NCBI GenBank assembly: GCA_021775355.1
Contig: JAJFHZ010000034.1
Span: forward strand, 62,001-126,000
Origin: Amylibacter sp.
GTDB taxonomy: Bacteria > Pseudomonadota > Alphaproteobacteria > Rhodobacterales > Rhodobacteraceae
Reading direction: 5' to 3'
Length of the DNA stretch: 64,000 nucleotides
The notes beneath the pieces were generated by a model. That model worked only from the letters and a program-made list of their open reading frames with translations, was not told the origin of the DNA and made no database searches. How positions within the stretch are numbered: position 1 is the first letter of the stretch; every line of letters begins with the position of its first letter. Shown here in pieces: positions 63,763 to 64,000 of the stretch. Position numbers and translations under genes: made by a program.

Positions 63763-64000
63763 ATGATTAGACGGATATTCATTTCAGTTTTTATCGCTAC
63801 TTTCATGTGCATGACATCAACATTTGCGCAAGACAGTTCAACAGATGTTCGGGCCGCAACGGGTGGTGCGCAAACGCTTGAGGATATTCTGGCACGCCAA
63901 CAAGGTCAGAAAATTGACAGTGAATTTCGCGAATTCGCTACAGGCGAAGGCAACACTGCCGCTGCAATCGCATCACAACTGGGTACATTGGGCGGCACTT
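63763..64000 (+). CDS. formate dehydrogenase gamma subunit, N-terminal part
   Basis: Starts MIRRIFISVFIATFMCMTST with a signal peptide ending near FAQ, then a periplasmic lead QTLEDILARQQGQKIDSEFR and ATGEGNTAAAIAS. The gene continues past the window end. The long periplasmic N-terminal segment is usual for FDH gamma subunits of this group; the cytochrome b part is not in the window. Confidence 0.8.
   Translation, partial: MIRRIFISVFIATFMCMTSTFAQDSSTDVRAATGGAQTLEDILARQQGQKIDSEFREFATGEGNTAAAIASQLGTLGGT

Noticed and set aside
1..64000. CRISPR array or prophage structural genes
   Set aside because: No regularly spaced repeats and no capsid, tail or terminase-like products seen.

Overview
The window looks like a chromosomal segment of a marine alphaproteobacterium of the Roseobacter group (Rhodobacterales). 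The evidence is the gene content: a TrgA-family protein, a trimethylamine/TMAO module (Tmm, TmoXWV, Tdm), an HpsN-type sulfopropanediol dehydrogenase, and the formate dehydrogenase block with its usual small accessory families (DUF3305, DUF3306, TorD, TAT-target peptide). Base composition is moderate to AT-rich for that group. No species is assigned.

Layout. 0.1-4.8 kb: housekeeping genes (TrgA family, cysteine synthase, MscS-type channel, AlaX-type alanyl-tRNA editing protein). 4.84-8.48 kb: a tRNA-Ser(GGA) gene followed by a decaying integrative element; the integrase and the next gene are both broken, and the rest is scrambled coding remnants. 8.5-13.3 kb (minus strand): a complete Liv-type ABC transporter. 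13.3-14.1 kb: a non-coding stretch hiding a second integrase fragment. 14.1-23.7 kb: a class I glutamine amidotransferase, an FCD-type GntR regulator and a divergent operon (FAD amine oxidoreductase, glutamine-synthetase-like ligase, three glutamate-synthase-like subunits, an unknown protein, a nitrilase-like amidase, another unknown protein). This looks like gamma-glutamyl-amide amine metabolism. 23.9-34.3 kb: trimethylamine monooxygenase, a LysR regulator, the TMAO transporter, TMAO demethylase and a second FAD amine oxidase.

34.3-44.1 kb: a patchwork with several broken genes (membrane protein tail, RTX protein, galE start) and IS remnants, around a small exopolysaccharide island (UDP-glucuronate decarboxylase, GH26-like glycosidase, Wza-like exporter, sugar transferase) and a NarL/NarX-type two-component pair. 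Two related 27-bp IS-end-like elements lie in opposite orientation at 34.85 and 43.86 kb. 44.1-49.5 kb: a membrane protein of unknown function, HpsN, a wrecked LacI regulator, a stub of a thiolase gene, an acyl-CoA ligase and a 3-hydroxybutyrate-dehydrogenase-like SDR.

49.6-64 kb: an NtrC-like regulator that lacks the GAFTGA loop with its kinase, a convergent minus-strand operon of FDH-maturation-type genes, and a plus-strand operon for a cysteine-type molybdenum formate dehydrogenase; the gamma subunit runs off the window. A pair of palindromic operator-like sites 42 bp apart lies in the divergent gap. Metabolically the parts could connect: TMA to TMAO to dimethylamine plus formaldehyde, with formaldehyde oxidised to formate and then by FDH. 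The dimethylamine monooxygenase genes (dmm) and the N-methylglutamate dehydrogenase genes (mgdABCD) are not in this window.
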